Counted from the stretch's first letter, positions 11,312 to 24,169 are shown. The stretch is 64,000 bases of DNA from Phaseolus vulgaris (GCF_000499845.2 NC_023754.2:9921949-9985948); one strand, 5' to 3'. Made by a program: numbers and translations. The notes: a model not told the origin generated them from the letters alone.

Positions 11312-11503
11312 CTTTAATTCCCTACAGACATGTGGATCTGAAAACAATGTCTCATCAGCTACTAATTTAGGAGTTTTAGGTCTTTCATTATATACCACTG
11401 CAGCTATAGAAGAGGTGAAGACAACTCGTTTCACAGATAGTGATTTTGCACATGATTTGAGAATATTAAGAGTTCCCATCACAGCTGGATCAATCAAGTC
11501 AGC
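11312..11503 (-). pseudogene. cinnamoyl-CoA reductase/DFR-family exon fragment
   Basis: On the minus strand a TTGTTTCAG acceptor precedes [20 protein letters not shown] and then [16 protein letters not shown], typical of the NAD(P)-binding extended short-chain reductases related to CCR and dihydroflavonol reductase. TSSIAAV is the strand that carries the catalytic-Ser region. The reading ends near DPHVCREL, at a possible AAAG|GTTTGG donor, and the following KVWNIFC-like sequence looks like decayed KLWYxLSK. The Rossmann N-terminus (GxxGxxG) and the catalytic YxxxK exon were not found, so it is a one-exon remnant. Confidence 0.8.
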
Positions 11504-11967
11504 CTGAAACAAGGAAAACAAGAGTTAGCAAGGGTCAGAGAAGTAATTTTTAAAGTTATTTTCTTTTTCTCTCAAACAAACAAAACAACCAATGATCAAT
11601 TTAGAAAGTCATCAAAAAGGTCATTTCCAATCAATACTACAAACATTTTAAAAACTTCAAGCATATCAAAAAAGCAATCTAGCTAAGTGATTTAAATCGT
11701 CTCTCAACCATATATATCTTAAATAAGAGGAGCAAGTAAAAGAATTTTTTGATAAATGAATTCTAAAATACAATTTCAACAGTGCATTGACATTTCTGAT
11801 GGAAGCAACTTATACATAGCTTCACATAAAAATATGTTGTGATTTCCACTGTGCCTCCCAATTTTATTCCGGTGAAAGAAACTTTAACGAATTTGAAGTG
11901 ACTTAAAATTGTATATTTTTTATGGTGGTTGAAACTGAATAATAATTTTTTAATGTTAAACATTCAT

Positions 11968-12025
11968 CTCTTGTACAAAATGTTCATCTTTAACACCTCT
12001 TGTACAAAATGTTCATCTTTAACAC
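11968..12025. repeat. 29-bp tandem duplication
   Basis: The unit beginning ctcttgtacaaaatgttcat is present twice without mismatch, followed by the first few bases of a third copy (ctcttgt). It lies in non-coding DNA. Confidence 0.85.
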
Positions 12026-12327
12026 CTCTTGTCACATGCCACATTATCTCTCAGGTGAAATTTTTCAAGATTTCGGTTCTTCAAGTCAAAAAATCATTAA
12101 CTAACACAATTTTTTTAAGTCAAGGAACCATTAAGTAATACAGTTCAAGATGCTATTACGTCACTAATGTCCTTGTTATTAGTTTTGTGTAGAGAGGGAA
12201 CATCGTATCCTCAACTATACATTTTCTTCATTATAATTCCATAATACTAGTAGTTTAGACATAGTAGGTGTTTATTCATGAAACTTAAATTTTAAGAAAT
12301 AGATATTTAGAATATATAAATTATAAT

Positions 12328-12622
12328 TGTTGGAGATCCCACATCGACTAGAGATTACAGCATTCCATAGTATATAAGTGGGTGAAAACCTCACCTCATA
12401 AGCCGGTTTTTTGGGATTGAGTTAGGTTTAAAGTCCATTTCTTAATGTGGTATTAGAGCTATTTTGAGTCTATCCTAGTGAGTGTTTGTTGGACATATCG
12501 TGTCACCTGCACCCATAATATGTTGTCGCATGCACGATCTATTACTCTCGTCATGAGGAGGTGTGTTGGAGATCCCACATCGACTAAATTTCATAGTATA
12601 TAATTGGATGCAAGGTTGGATA
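12328..12622 (+). mobile_element. TRIM (tiny non-coding LTR retrotransposon), 3' LTR degraded
   Basis: A left LTR (12328-12447) begins tgttggagatcccacatcga. It is followed at 12448 by tggtattagagc, a close match to the usual initiator-Met tRNA primer-binding site (tggtatcagagc). About 100 nt of non-coding internal DNA leads to a purine-rich gaggaggtg and then a second LTR start at 12564 with the same tgttggagatcccacatcga. The second LTR loses similarity around 12622. This is the classic TRIM layout: two short LTRs, PBS, PPT and no gene. Such elements move only with enzymes supplied by other retrotransposons. A second, 5'-truncated copy is at 45613-45844. Confidence 0.8.
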
Positions 12623-13641
12623 AGAGTATCATTTGCAAGACACACACATGCTATCAGATCATTATTGGAGTATCTGCAATGCTTCATATTGTAAATTTTT
12701 TGTTGGAGATGTTTAACTTTCAACGTGAGAAACTATAGAAAACTAATATAGATTAGTGATATGAACTAAGGATTATAGCATGCATGAAAGGATTACAACG
12801 TGTGCATGCAACTCATACTAACAAAGCAGGCATGAAAGTGCAAAAGCAGTAAAGATGCTCCCATATGTCGTTCACGAAATATGGCTCTTTGAACAACTGA
12901 CTTGATGATTGGAAGTGCCTGGGCAAACCATGTTGTAAAAATCAAGACTGAGCTAATGAAAAATGCCAAAAATACTATTTGGAACCAAAACTAGAAAACT
13001 AGTGAATCACCTCCAATTACTGCACATCACTTTCATAAGCAATTACAAAGACACATAATCTGTTGGTTCCCTAAGAATTTGTGCATCAGAATTTTAGCAA
13101 TTTAATCAAGGAAAATAACAAGACCTCTAATTGTTGTTTCAGTAGTTCTAAAATCTGAAAATTAAAATTGTGCCACTACGAACTATCAGCAGAGGTCAAT
13201 CAACAATTTTTTTTTCTTTAAAGCAATTTCTTAAACACATTATCTACTTCAAACCAAATTCAAGTGACAGCAATCTAATTCAATCCTTCCATCAAATGCT
13301 TCAAATCACATATTTAAAATAATGCTAAATCAGCTACCACACATGTATGAATTGCACCAGAAAATTCATTCACCAAACATGAAAATCGAAAAACAAAAAT
13401 TGCATAGTTCAATCATACCTATAATGCTTCAATTGAGTTATGCACTGGAACAACTTCATGCGCTCATTTAATCTTTCACCAATGCTCAATTATAATATAT
13501 CATTATCATTTTATAGTTGCTTTCTCACAACATTATTTACTCTCGTACTAGGTATCACCTAATAATATAGAAAGGAAGTTAATTTAAATTGAATCATCAC
13601 ACAATATAAGATACATATACATATGGTAATCATATAACACT
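12623..13641. other. AT-rich intergenic DNA, no gene seen
   Basis: No convincing frame on either strand. It ends with acact, the left target-site copy of the solo LTR that follows. Confidence 0.55.
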
Positions 13642-14501
13642 TGTACCGACCCGTCCTCGGGCGTTGACCAAAGTCAAACATACGGTGGAACCCACCAAGG
13701 GGCTCCAAGGAGGAAAGTTAGTGTGTTGACCACTTTGAGCATCGCCATGCATGGGCGTCGCCAGGTATGGGCGTCGCCAGGTGTGGGCCTTGGGCCCCGG
13801 GTGGCTTCAAGGCCATATTCCCAGTACCAGTAGGGAGTAACCTGACTCGTGAAGTACTCATGCATGAGGTGTAGGGGTAATCCCTAGGACAGATACGACC
13901 CGGAGAGGGCCACGCCCCAGGGGTAATCCACGTGCATGGTATGAGAGGAAGGCTGATACACACCCAAGGCGAGTGACTAGAGGCTGGGGCGCATGAGTTA
14001 GCACTCAGGTAGTCACTCCTTGCGCTGGATGCACTTCGAGGAAGGAAGACTTACACGCTGGGATTTCCCTAAGTTGGGTTACAGCGTCGTAAGGCCTTCC
14101 ACGTGGAGTTGCGCTTAAGTCAGAGAAGCCACTTGGCAGTAAGCACTGAAACCCAAGGTATATAAGCTTTTCTGAAAGCTTAGAGAGGTACGTTCTAATC
14201 ATTTGCATGCTTACACACTGTACGCACGAGTGATTTGAGCACCAAAGAGAAGTTCGTTAGAATACAGTTACGTGCCTTCAGAACATCGCAGTTACGGTGT
14301 TCCGATACGGAGGTACATGGTGTTTTCTGCCTACTGACTTGGGCGTCGAAGTGCAAACGGCCGCTAGAGCGCCCTTTGTTCTTCTGTGTTTCATGTACTC
14401 ACGGCAGTGCAGGGTGAAGATCTGGAGTCAAGAACGAGGGATTCTTTGATACGCGAGTCGCAACAACGCACTAACCACAATCTGGTCAACCGGCAGGAAC
14501 A
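13642..14501. mobile_element. solo LTR, 860 bp, GC-rich, with ACACT target duplication
   Basis: The block starts TGTACCGACCCGTCC and ends CCGGCAGGAACA, so it has TG...CA borders. It is flanked on both sides by ACACT (13637-13641 and 14502-14506). It is far richer in G+C than its surroundings. Direct repeats of a tgggcgtcgccagg word occur near 13750-13785. It holds no convincing frame and no PBS or PPT next to it, so it is a solo LTR left after LTR-LTR recombination. A Ty3/gypsy origin is likely from length and composition, but the internal region that would prove it is gone. Confidence 0.82.
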
Positions 14502-14506
14502 ACACT

Positions 14507-16142
14507 AGCAATGCAACACACATACACAACAAATTACAACTCAATCACTTTCAACTAAGATGTAGAAATTTTTTAACCATATCTCAATGGAATATTGTAA
14601 TTTTCTACATTTGATTAGTGTTTGTGCTATTGTGTAATTATTCAAGTGTCAACACATAGTTGCATGATCTCATATGTTTCAGAAACTCATGTACCACCAC
14701 TAAGACTTAATGTTTAAGCAATAATAGTGTCACTTAAACATCATTTATTTCAAAAGAGAGAGAGTCATTGATAGTTTTAGTTTAGCAGTCAAATTAAAAA
14801 GATTTCAGTGTAGACTATCTATCGCAATGATAGACTCTCTAACACCAAGTTGACTCCTAACGAATTCAATAGTGAATATAGTGAAACAATGTTCAGAACC
14901 TATCTGCAAGCAATAAAAATTAGCAATAACAATAAAGTAAAGGGAATGGTTTATCCTAAGATTATAATCCTTTATCTCTCACACAGATGTCAAACTTAAT
15001 CAATTAAATGTCAATCAAATTCAACCAAATCTTATTTGCAAAACAAGCATTTACTAATGTATTTAGTATCTCACTAGTTTCAAGTGTATACACTTGTCAT
15101 ATGTTTATCTTCTACCACTCAAACTAAGCGAACAAGTGATTGAGTAGAAGTAAAGGAACTAACCAAGAAATCTAATTAAATAAAAGAGTTGAATTCTAAA
15201 CAAGCGTTCAAAAACAATTCCTTTGACAAAAACTTTATAAAAAATAAATTATAATGTGCTACAGAAAATTGAAGAACAAAACTTTATTTAACAGAAATTC
15301 AATGAGAAATCACAAGTGAATCAATTCAAAAGGTTTTAGTCTTTCATATGGAGGCAAAAGAAAAAAAGAAAAATACAAAAAGGAAATAAAACTAAGGTTA
15401 GAGTGTGTTGTGCGGCTATGGAACGTGATGCCCAAAAATGTGACCCTAACGTTCCTTTTATAATCCTATTTTCTTTGCTCAAAATCGAAATCAGAATCTG
15501 CCTTAGGATATTGTCTTACAATTACCAAGTTTTTCCTTTCTCTGTTTCAAATTATCAAGCAAATATCTTATTTCCAGATCAATTCCATATTTGATTTTCG
15601 CTTTCTCTTTCAAATATTTTTTTTTCAAACTTTGTTCAGATTTGTGCATTCATTATAATTAAACATAGTGTTATTGCGAGAGATATTTGAAAAAGATTTT
15701 CTCTTGAACAATATCTTTGAATGATATTTGTTCTATTTTTTTTGTGCTTAACAAGGGATTTTCAATTTTAGAAATTCAACAGAATATCCCTGCAGAAGAT
15801 TTGATCCCAATTCTTTTTCTGAGATATTTTCATATTTAATTCTCTAATTCTTTATTTCAGATTTTGTTTCCCGTTTTCATTCGAAGAAGCAACTTGGAAT
15901 TTTGTGTGAGTGGACTGCAGTTCTATCAGATCATCTGGTTAGACATTTCCATGAGAAAAATTAGATCGTCTACTGCGACTAAAACACAAGATTAACATAA
16001 ATAACAGTTGAGACCAAAATAATTCCAATTAGATGAATCTCAATTAATATACTAGATTTATTCATGATTAAAGTCTAAAAATGTATTATTAAAGCTTTAA
16101 AGTGTGAATGAAATTATTCTCATCATTCATCCTAGTCTTTCT
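14507..16142. other. AT-rich intergenic DNA, no gene seen
   Basis: No recognised protein or RNA feature. The short plus-strand frame at 15403-15594 has no family resemblance. The strip ends next to the CTCTT target copy of the following solo LTR. Confidence 0.5.
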
Positions 16143-16147
16143 CTCTT

Positions 16148-17274
16148 TGTAAGAAATAACATGGCAAAGTTCAAGAAGAAGAGGGTGAATTGAGCTTTGA
16201 AAAGTTTTCACAGATTTAGAAATTTTACTTTTTTTGAAAAACTCACTTCACTGAATCAGCATATTAAAAGTTTCAGGGTTAACCATTTAACATATTGATC
16301 TACTAAGATTATAACAAACAACGAATTAAGGCAAGAATTAAAAGATCAAGAAAGAGAGAAAGACATGATAATTTTATAATGGTTCACTTTTTATCAAAAG
16401 CTACATCCAGTTGCTTAGCTACACCATATATGCTCACACTTTACATTCCAATAACACATTACTAGAGGATCAAGAACCAAATTCTTGCATCCTACAAGAA
16501 CTGGTTCACTACAATTCTGCAAAACCCTATTACAAAACCTACACTGAACACCTTATTTAGCCAAACAACTTACAATCTACCCAAAAAAACATAATACAAG
16601 AAAAATATCACCTAATTCAGCTCATTGCACTTAAACCAAGAATTAAATCAGGTGAACTCTTCTTGAACACAAGAACACAACTCTCAATCTCATGATTATA
16701 ACTCTTTGAAAAAGTTCTTTCTCTAAAAAAAAATCAAAATTTCATTCAATTCTAAAATGTTTTCAGAATGAAAGTTATATAGAAGTATCTATTAGGTTTA
16801 ACAAATTAAAACTTCAAAATAATATGTTGATTTCAGTTATTAGTGAAATACACAGATTGAATTATAGTTTCAACATGTTAAAACAAACTGATAAATCCTT
16901 TTGAGAGAATAAATGATTTCAATCTATTAGAAAATCAGTTGAACAAATTGAAATCACTTTACCAAAACTACTTAAAGTTCTAACTAATTTTAATTTATTA
17001 ACTCGACAATTTAACCTATTAAAGTACTTATTGTAGTTCAAAAGAACTTCAGCTAAGAACAGTTAACAAATTTAACTACCATTTTAACTAGTTAAAATTT
17101 CTTTACCAAAATAAGTTATAACCACTTTTTTTAGTAACATATAAAATATCACTTTAACATCAAGAAGAAATAATACAAATAGATGACACACACACACACA
17201 AAAAACAAAGTTTTCTTTTCTTCATGAAGGTTGGATTCAACAAATACAATTTAGCACAAGCTTCAGCTCCAACA
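16148..17274 (-). mobile_element. solo LTR, 1127 bp, SIRE-like Copia, with CTCTT target duplication
   Basis: It begins TGTAAGAAATAACATGG and ends GCTTCAGCTCCAACA, flanked on both sides by CTCTT (16143-16147 and 17275-17279). Its layout matches the LTRs of the element at 25342-31782: an agagggtgaattg word near the start, then a ggttcact...agctacatccagt segment, similar length and a ...caaca end. It is therefore a diverged relative of that family and would be minus-oriented. No internal region remains. Confidence 0.8.
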
Positions 17275-17279
17275 CTCTT

Positions 17280-18960
17280 AAAGCTACAAACTATTACCTA
17301 AGTTGCACACCCTATCACTTGAGCAATAATGAGTGATACATGTAATCGTGACTTATCTCTTGGATGTTTCTTCAGTGGTATGTCATCACTTGATTGATAT
17401 TAGATCAGAAAGCTCAATAGATAACAAAACATACATTTTTTATACAAAACTTCTATGTTGAACATATTATAGGTTTTACAAGCTTTACAACATACGAGAT
17501 GAATTCTTGCTTTTGAATTACTCACAATATCACACAAAATCACCATTGGAAAATAATTCTTTAACTACAATTTAAAGTGCATTATAACAACGATTCTATA
17601 ACCATTATTGATTAAATCGTTGTTGAAAATTGAGATTTTTTACGACAGCTCAAACCATTGTCATTTATATTACCTACAATTATTATTCTTTTGTAAATTA
17701 TTATTGTATATGCAACCTGCAGTGACAATTCATAGTGAGAATCATTGTTGTATATGTGATACAAATTTAAAGTTGATGACAAATGCAATATGTGAAAGTA
17801 ATAATAGAGTTGTAACGACGTTTACAAAAGAGATGAATGAAGAAATGCGCTCAAAGTACATATTGGAGATACGACAACTATTTTAATGCAACTTTCATAT
17901 TAAAGTTAATAAGTTTTCTAAAATATCATTGATCAAACATCAACAATAATGTTTAGAAACATCGTTATTTGTGGGTGTTTCTCATATTAGGTTCTTCCAT
18001 TTTACGCTAGTTAATTAATGCATTATCATAATATGTCTAATTTCCCAATTTATTATTATCCCTATATAATTAATTTTCTATTGAGTAAATCTAATAATTA
18101 ACTTCATTTACATTTGAGGTAGTGTGCTTACTATCAACTATTTCTTCTTCTTTTTTTCTCTTTTTAAAATCCTATCCACTTAGTAACAATCTCCAAATAT
18201 CAAACTTTACACTAACATAATCTCTCATTTATGAAACACCTCAAGAAAAAAAAAGTTAAAATCTTAGTACGAAACAAACTACTTATCAAAATCATGGATA
18301 TGATCAACCAAATCTGATCCTTACTTTACTACCTCCTTAGTATTGTATTACCTTCTTAGTATTATATTCTAACAACACAATAGAATCCTAATTATTCTCT
18401 AAACATAGAAAGAATTTAGAGAAAATAAAATTTTGGAGAGATCTAATAAAAATAAAGAATAAATATATATAACTTATTTATGAAAAAAAATATTATTTAT
18501 TTATCTAACATTTATCTTTAATAAACCTTAGGTATAACATAATTTATATATAAGAGAAAATTTTAAAATTATGAATAATAGTTAATAGTTTCTCTATTTA
18601 ATATTTTTTATCATAAAATATTAATAATTTTTTATGAAAAAATATTTTATAATTTTGTTTTGTAAAAACTATTTAAAATTTGTATAATAAAAAACTTATC
18701 CAAACCAAACTCTAAAATATTGATTTACTTTAGTTTAGATTTTACATTAAATTTAAACTAAACCAAAGAAAATTTTATATTTAATTGGGAGATTATTTGA
18801 TGAAAATCGATGAGAGTCTCAAAACCCCATAAGCCCTTAATATAAACTATACAGGAAACTATTTAGGATTTTTCTACCTGATTCACAATACCATACACGT
18901 CTACTTGGAAACTGATTAATGGTTCAACGAGCAACTGTAAGTTTTACTTTTCAGTAAATA
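17280..18960. other. AT-rich DNA with a short inverted repeat
   Basis: An imperfect hairpin lies at 17587-17623 with arms acaacgatt and aatcgttgt. This style of terminus is seen in non-autonomous plant DNA elements, but no target duplication or second end is visible. The rest is A/T-rich with no gene. Confidence 0.4.
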
Positions 18961-19119
18961 ACCTATTTTTTTAATTTTTGGACTTTTTATCCAATGGGCC
19001 CAGAACCCAACAATAACCCTAAATTTTTTCGGCATTTACTTCCTGCACCTCCATCGTTTTTTCCTGCATCTTCATAATTTTTTTAACTCCAACATTACCC
19101 TTCGACAAAAAAGTGTTGG

Positions 19120-19450
19120 GTTTTTTTTTTTCATTTCGGAATTGTATATTCCATACAACTTCTGAACTTTAAAATTTAGAATATAATTTTGTATTCTGAA
19201 TTATAGAGTTTGAAAGATATTTTCAAATCCAGAAAATATATCTGGACACTACAATTTAGAATACGAAATTATATTTCGAATTGTAGAATTTGAAAGGTAT
19301 TTTCTGAATTCAAAAATACCTTGTGAAGTGTACAATTCAAAATATAATTTTATATTTCGAATTGTAGAGTTCGAAATATTTTTTAGATTTATATTTTGAA
19401 TTGTAAAGTTCGGAAGATATTTTCAAATCCATAAAATACCTTCTAAACAT
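19120..19450. repeat. degenerate tandem array of ~60-110-bp AT-rich units
   Basis: Words such as ttcgaattgtagagttcgaa and gatattttcaaatccagaaa recur four to five times at uneven spacing, often as near-inverted copies. No coding content. A comparable AT-rich array with different words occurs at 56290-56640. Confidence 0.5.
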
Positions 19451-21735
19451 AAGTCAACAGTTGTTTTATATAGGCTGAGAGAAGTGGTCATTGTGAATTT
19501 GTTTTTTTACTGTTGAGGAAATTCAACTTTTTTGGATGTTCTTTTGCATATGACGAGCTTGTTTAAGTAGGATTCATTAAATGTAATCCATGAACCATTA
19601 AATGCTTCATTATTCTTTTATATAAAATTTTCAGGATGTGCTTATCACTTCTTCTTGGATAGTGTGTCTTTATTTGTTTTTTCTAATCATGTCGTATGAA
19701 GCAGATAGTCTTTCCAAAGTTTTCAATGTTTAGTATTAAGGAATTTTAGAAGAAAAACAACTTTAGTCCGAACTCCAAGAGATCTTGATGTTTTAGCTTG
19801 CATCTTTAATGGATCCCTTTGGCAAACAGAAGTCACAGACATTCCTAAAACATAAAATAAGCATGTATATTTTTGTGAGGTATGATGTTAACTTACTTCT
19901 ATGGGCTTATCATATGAACGTATTTATGATATGTCAGACGAAAAATTAGATTGCAAAGTGTTGTATTATCTATAAGACGAAACAATTGTGTCTTACATGA
20001 TTTGTTGTTTAAACAAATCGTCTTACAAACGAAGTGTGACCATGTTTTACACTTAACTATTTTCAACACTTAATCAAAATCCTAGGGTGTTGTAATTTGA
20101 CCCTAACAATGATTTCATTACAACTTAAGCCACATACACGTGTCACAATATGCAAGAACCCTCATAGCTTCTTACCAACCGATATCTTAGTGTGCGACTT
20201 ATACTAGTAGTGAAGCAATGGGATTTATGTTACATTGTAAGTTGATTTACTTAATACACCAAATAATCGAGGATTGACATATCATCCTAGATTTGTGACC
20301 TTACATTTTTACATATATACATATATATCATTTAAATAATACTTGGTCATAACATCAGTCAATTCTCACAAACTATCTACCTGTAAGCGTTAAAGAAAGA
20401 CATGTAAAATATACTCATAATTTCATCACAACAATTTAAAAATATGAATATAAAAATATTTAAATAAAAATAAACCAATATTTAACAGAGTTTTCACATC
20501 AGATATCATGCTCTCTTCATTATATTGCATCACTATTTAAAGAACAACTAATAAAACATAAATCATTCCACATCAACAGTTAAACATAATAAGTTATACA
20601 AAGTTTCACTCATCCAATCAAGCTCAAAGAAAGCTAAGGTGATAAGTTACAACAAAACCCACTTATTTAGTGCCTCAAATTTGTTGGGTGGTTGAGGAAG
20701 TCGCTTAGTAGATTTATATAGAAAATTATGAGTTCTGCAAAGTTCTGAAGTTCTCAAACATCTCAAATTGGCACTTTAATCTACAATAAAATTAACACAT
20801 TTGACATAAATTTCAATATAGCATAACAACCTAAACTCAAGTGAAAAGTAAACAACAGCAAAACAGTTACCACTAAGACCATATTAAAACCAAAACATTT
20901 TACTAGAAACATTGTCATCCAACATCAAATTTTCCAGGTTTAAGAATCAAGTTCACAAAAAAATAGTCATTCCCAAATTAATAACGCAATATTATAATTC
21001 ATATACAAATTCAACTCCCAACCTAATATTAATATCAACAAATCTTCAACTTTCATCAACATTACAAATTTAATTGAAATAAAACTAAGTAAATTAACTC
21101 TCCTCGCACTTACTTGCTCAAACTAGACAACATCAACTACCTAAAACATGACTTCGAAATTCATATTAAGAAAATCAAATTTAACAAGACCAAACTCAAT
21201 TATACAATCCTAAATAAAACAATTAGATATCAAGATGAACCTATCACACCTAAAATAATTTGTTATATAATACAATCTAACATTCATCAAAATTTCTTCC
21301 AAACTCAAATGTTCTACACATCTTCCAAGTTCAAGCTCAACTAAAGGATAAAATTTCAATAATCATTCACCAACGTAAACATTTACCTCTAACTCATTTT
21401 GAAAAGCAAGTAATAATAGTTTCCCTTACCTGAAAATCTAGTTACTCCCAAACAACAACAGTACTTGATTCACATAGGAACCTCCAACCTTTCCATAAAA
21501 AAACCTTGATAATCAAATTGAAGATTTGACCGTGGTCTATACTAGTAGAGATTTATCTTTTCCTATCAGACTACACATGCAAGCACACAACCTAGGGATG
21601 AAAACCATTATTCTTGAAAATAATTCGAGGGAAAGAGGGTCGAAAAGAAACTTACTCTAAAAAAATTTATGACCATATACCTTCTATTCTCTAGTAGCTC
21701 CACTTTGGTAGGTTTGGATCTTGAAAAGAATGAAC
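19451..21735. other. AT-rich DNA, probably old retrotransposon filler
   Basis: No gene recognised. A ctagtagtg word at about 20204-20213, read on the minus strand as CACTACTAG, could be a decayed CACTA end but has no partner. From 20300 to 21700 the sequence is A- and C-rich with many caaa/taca words, like the minus strand of an old LTR, without defined borders. Confidence 0.35.
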
Positions 21736-21869
21736 GATTAACTTAGAAATCTAGAGAGAAGGAACAAGAAAATAGTTTTAGATAGATACTGGTTTTAAAG
21801 AAGATTAACTTAGAAATCTAGAGAGAAGGAACAAGAAAATAGTTTTAGATAGATACTGGTTTTAAAGAA
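21736..21869. repeat. perfect 67-bp tandem duplication
   Basis: A unit starting gattaacttagaaatctaga and ending tggttttaaagaa is present at 21736-21802 and again at 21803-21869 with no difference seen. The identity indicates a recent slippage or template-switch event. Confidence 0.9.
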
Positions 21870-23320
21870 GTGAAGTTAGAATTGTTAACTTTTCCATTTA
21901 TGAGCTTTTCAATTTAAACAACCCAAGCTTCATCTCACTTTAATTATTTATAATCTTTGACAAATTATCTCAGCTTTTACATAAAATTTTACTTTAAAAT
22001 AAATATTTCTAACAAAAATAAACTCATTGAATTTTTTTAATATTTGGAGTCTTCAAAATAGTTTTATTAGTTTTGTTGATCAAGGATAATTTCATCATTT
22101 TATTAAAATTGACTTAATTAGTTTTTATAGATTTTTAAAAATATTATTAACTATACTAAAAATATTTATGACTTAAGAATTAAGTGTTATTATTTTATCT
22201 TATTATTGAGATATTTAAATAAAAAAATAATTATTTTATTATTTCTTAAATTATGATGAAAAAAAATTAAAATGTAATGTGTGTGTAGCCTAAACCTTAA
22301 ACAAACCCTAGGGTCTTGATTAAATATTGAAAACACCCAGGTTCAAACATGATCATGCATTGTCTATAAGACTTTAAATGCTCAACAACAGATCATGAAA
22401 AATGCAAGTATTGTATCCAATAGATGAAACATTAAAAAAATTCTCTTGCGTCTCATAAAACGTACATAAGATAAGATGATATGAGCATATGATACATATA
22501 CTAAGCTAACATCATATTACTTAAATACATATATTTGTTTATTTTATGTTATACGAAAATTATTGTTGTCTCCATTTGACAAAGCCCTTATATGATCAGA
22601 CCATACACTTATAGGATTAGACGATACATACAAATAACATTGTACCGTGTGAATATGTGTGTATGTGGAGGGGGGATGAGTGTGTGATTGTGTATATGTG
22701 TGTGCAGGAAATATTCACTGCCTTCATCTGCCATTAAAGGTAAAAGCTAAAGTCAACATCAAATGATCTCTTGGGAAAACAGTTAAAGTTGTCTTCTTGA
22801 CCAACTTCCTAACACAAAGAACATTTCAACTCTTACCTAGATATCTGTCGTGTACGATGTCGACTTTTATTGTGAATTAGTGAAAAAGGCTATGCTACCT
22901 TGGGAGATGAGCATTGCCAGCTATCAAAGACATTATGTAAAGATGAAGTGCATTAAATGCAATGAGTATATTCAAGCTCGACAGACAAAGAGAAGTCATC
23001 AGAAGAACTGAAGTTGTTCAACGACTATAAAAAGTCTTTCAATAACTATCTTCTTCTAGTGCCTATATAAAACCTACCATCAAGAAGAAGAATGTTGAAA
23101 ATTAATATTGCACTATACGAGCATTATGTCTAGATGTTGAGCAATCTTCAAAGCTCCATAAAAGAGATCCTGGAACTTAGAGCACAGAAAATGCCATATC
23201 CATGGACCAAAATAGGTCATTAGAAGAACACTAAAAGTGTTCACTCAGTCACCTAAAAGAGTGAACATCCAATTTGTATTTGTCAAAATACATAACACCT
23301 TCCTAGAGTGTAAGAAAATC
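21870..23320. other. AT-rich DNA with a GT-rich simple tract
   Basis: No gene recognised. A purine/pyrimidine tract rich in gtgtgt (about 22648-22710, including ggaggggggatgag) is the only distinctive segment. Confidence 0.5.
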
Positions 23321-23329
23321 TGAACTAGG

Positions 23330-24139
23330 ACAGAAAACCTAAACCTTGTATTCATTGTCAAACACAATCTGATGGATTTGTGTCTTCTTCTTTGCGGTTT
23401 TTGAGTGAATTTGCGGAAGCTCCATGGATTGATGGTGGAACAAGGATCTCACGTAGAGAGCTGGACTCCTTGAAGGTGCATGCTAAGTATGAAGAGTGAG
23501 TTGTGAGGCCATCTCACTTGGAAGATGACGGTTGGAAGATTAAGAGCCTATTCCTAAGAGGTTTTAGGCAAAGAGTGAGAATGGCACAAAATTGGCAGCA
23601 TTTCACTAATGAATTAATCTTTTGAAAACATGAGGTAGGCTCCTCCTTTTATAGCTAAGGAGGACCAGAAATGACAACAAATTGGTGGGAAATTCAAAAC
23701 CTAATGAGTTGAAAGTTGGTGCCTAATGGTAGCTCACATGACAAGTGTGACAAGGTGTGTCTCATGTGATGCCATTAGGTCTAAATGACCGGCCTTAGTT
23801 AGATTAGGTGTTTCTAGAAACCCTAATCTAACTTAGGTTGGTTTTTAGAAGCCAATATTCAACCTAATTACAATTTAAACAATTTTACAAAGAAAATTCC
23901 TATGCTACTTTGACAAGAATTTAAAGACTATGCTACGCTTGATTTTGGACCTCTTGGAACATGTAGAGGTAAGTTTCTCTACCATCAGTAGCAGTGTTCC
24001 AATCCTCATCAAGCCTCTTAGCCATGACCCTTGTAGTTGGCCCAATATGTCTTGATGTTTGGCTCTCCTTTGGGTTGGTGTTTAGCCCTCTTCCATCACA
24101 ATCCTCCCTAGTGATTAGACCCAATGATATATTGATCAT
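23330..24139 (-). mobile_element. Ty3/gypsy remnant: C-terminal polyprotein scrap plus LTR-like DNA
   Basis: The minus-strand frame 23933-24139 ends in GPTTRVMAKRLDEDWNTATD and then GRETYLYMFQEV. This resembles the C-terminal tail seen after the integrase of legume Ty3/gypsy polyproteins (GPMTRxxAKRxxEDW-type). Downstream on the same strand, 23640-23665 reads CTATAAAAGGAGGAGCC, a TATA box of the kind found in LTRs, followed by LTR-like sequence to about 23330. Exact LTR borders, PPT and the second LTR are not visible. Functional domains are absent. Confidence 0.5.
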
Positions 24140-24169
24140 TTAAACACTTAACCTTCAAACCTTAGACGA

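Noticed and set aside
12475..12723. Minus-strand 82-residue frame over the TRIM
   Set aside because: It crosses LTR, internal DNA and flank, and TRIMs are non-coding.
13674..14208. Several 60-80-residue frames within the GC-rich block
   Set aside because: They lie inside a solo LTR with exact target duplications. Long frames are expected by chance in GC-rich DNA.
16503..16516. cactacaattc as a left CACTA terminus
   Set aside because: It lies inside the 1127-bp solo LTR and lacks the A-run of CACTACAAAAA.
20200..20215. Possible second CACTA terminus (CACTACTAG on the minus strand)
   Set aside because: Only nine bases match, there is no subterminal array beside it, and no partner or 3-bp duplication was found.
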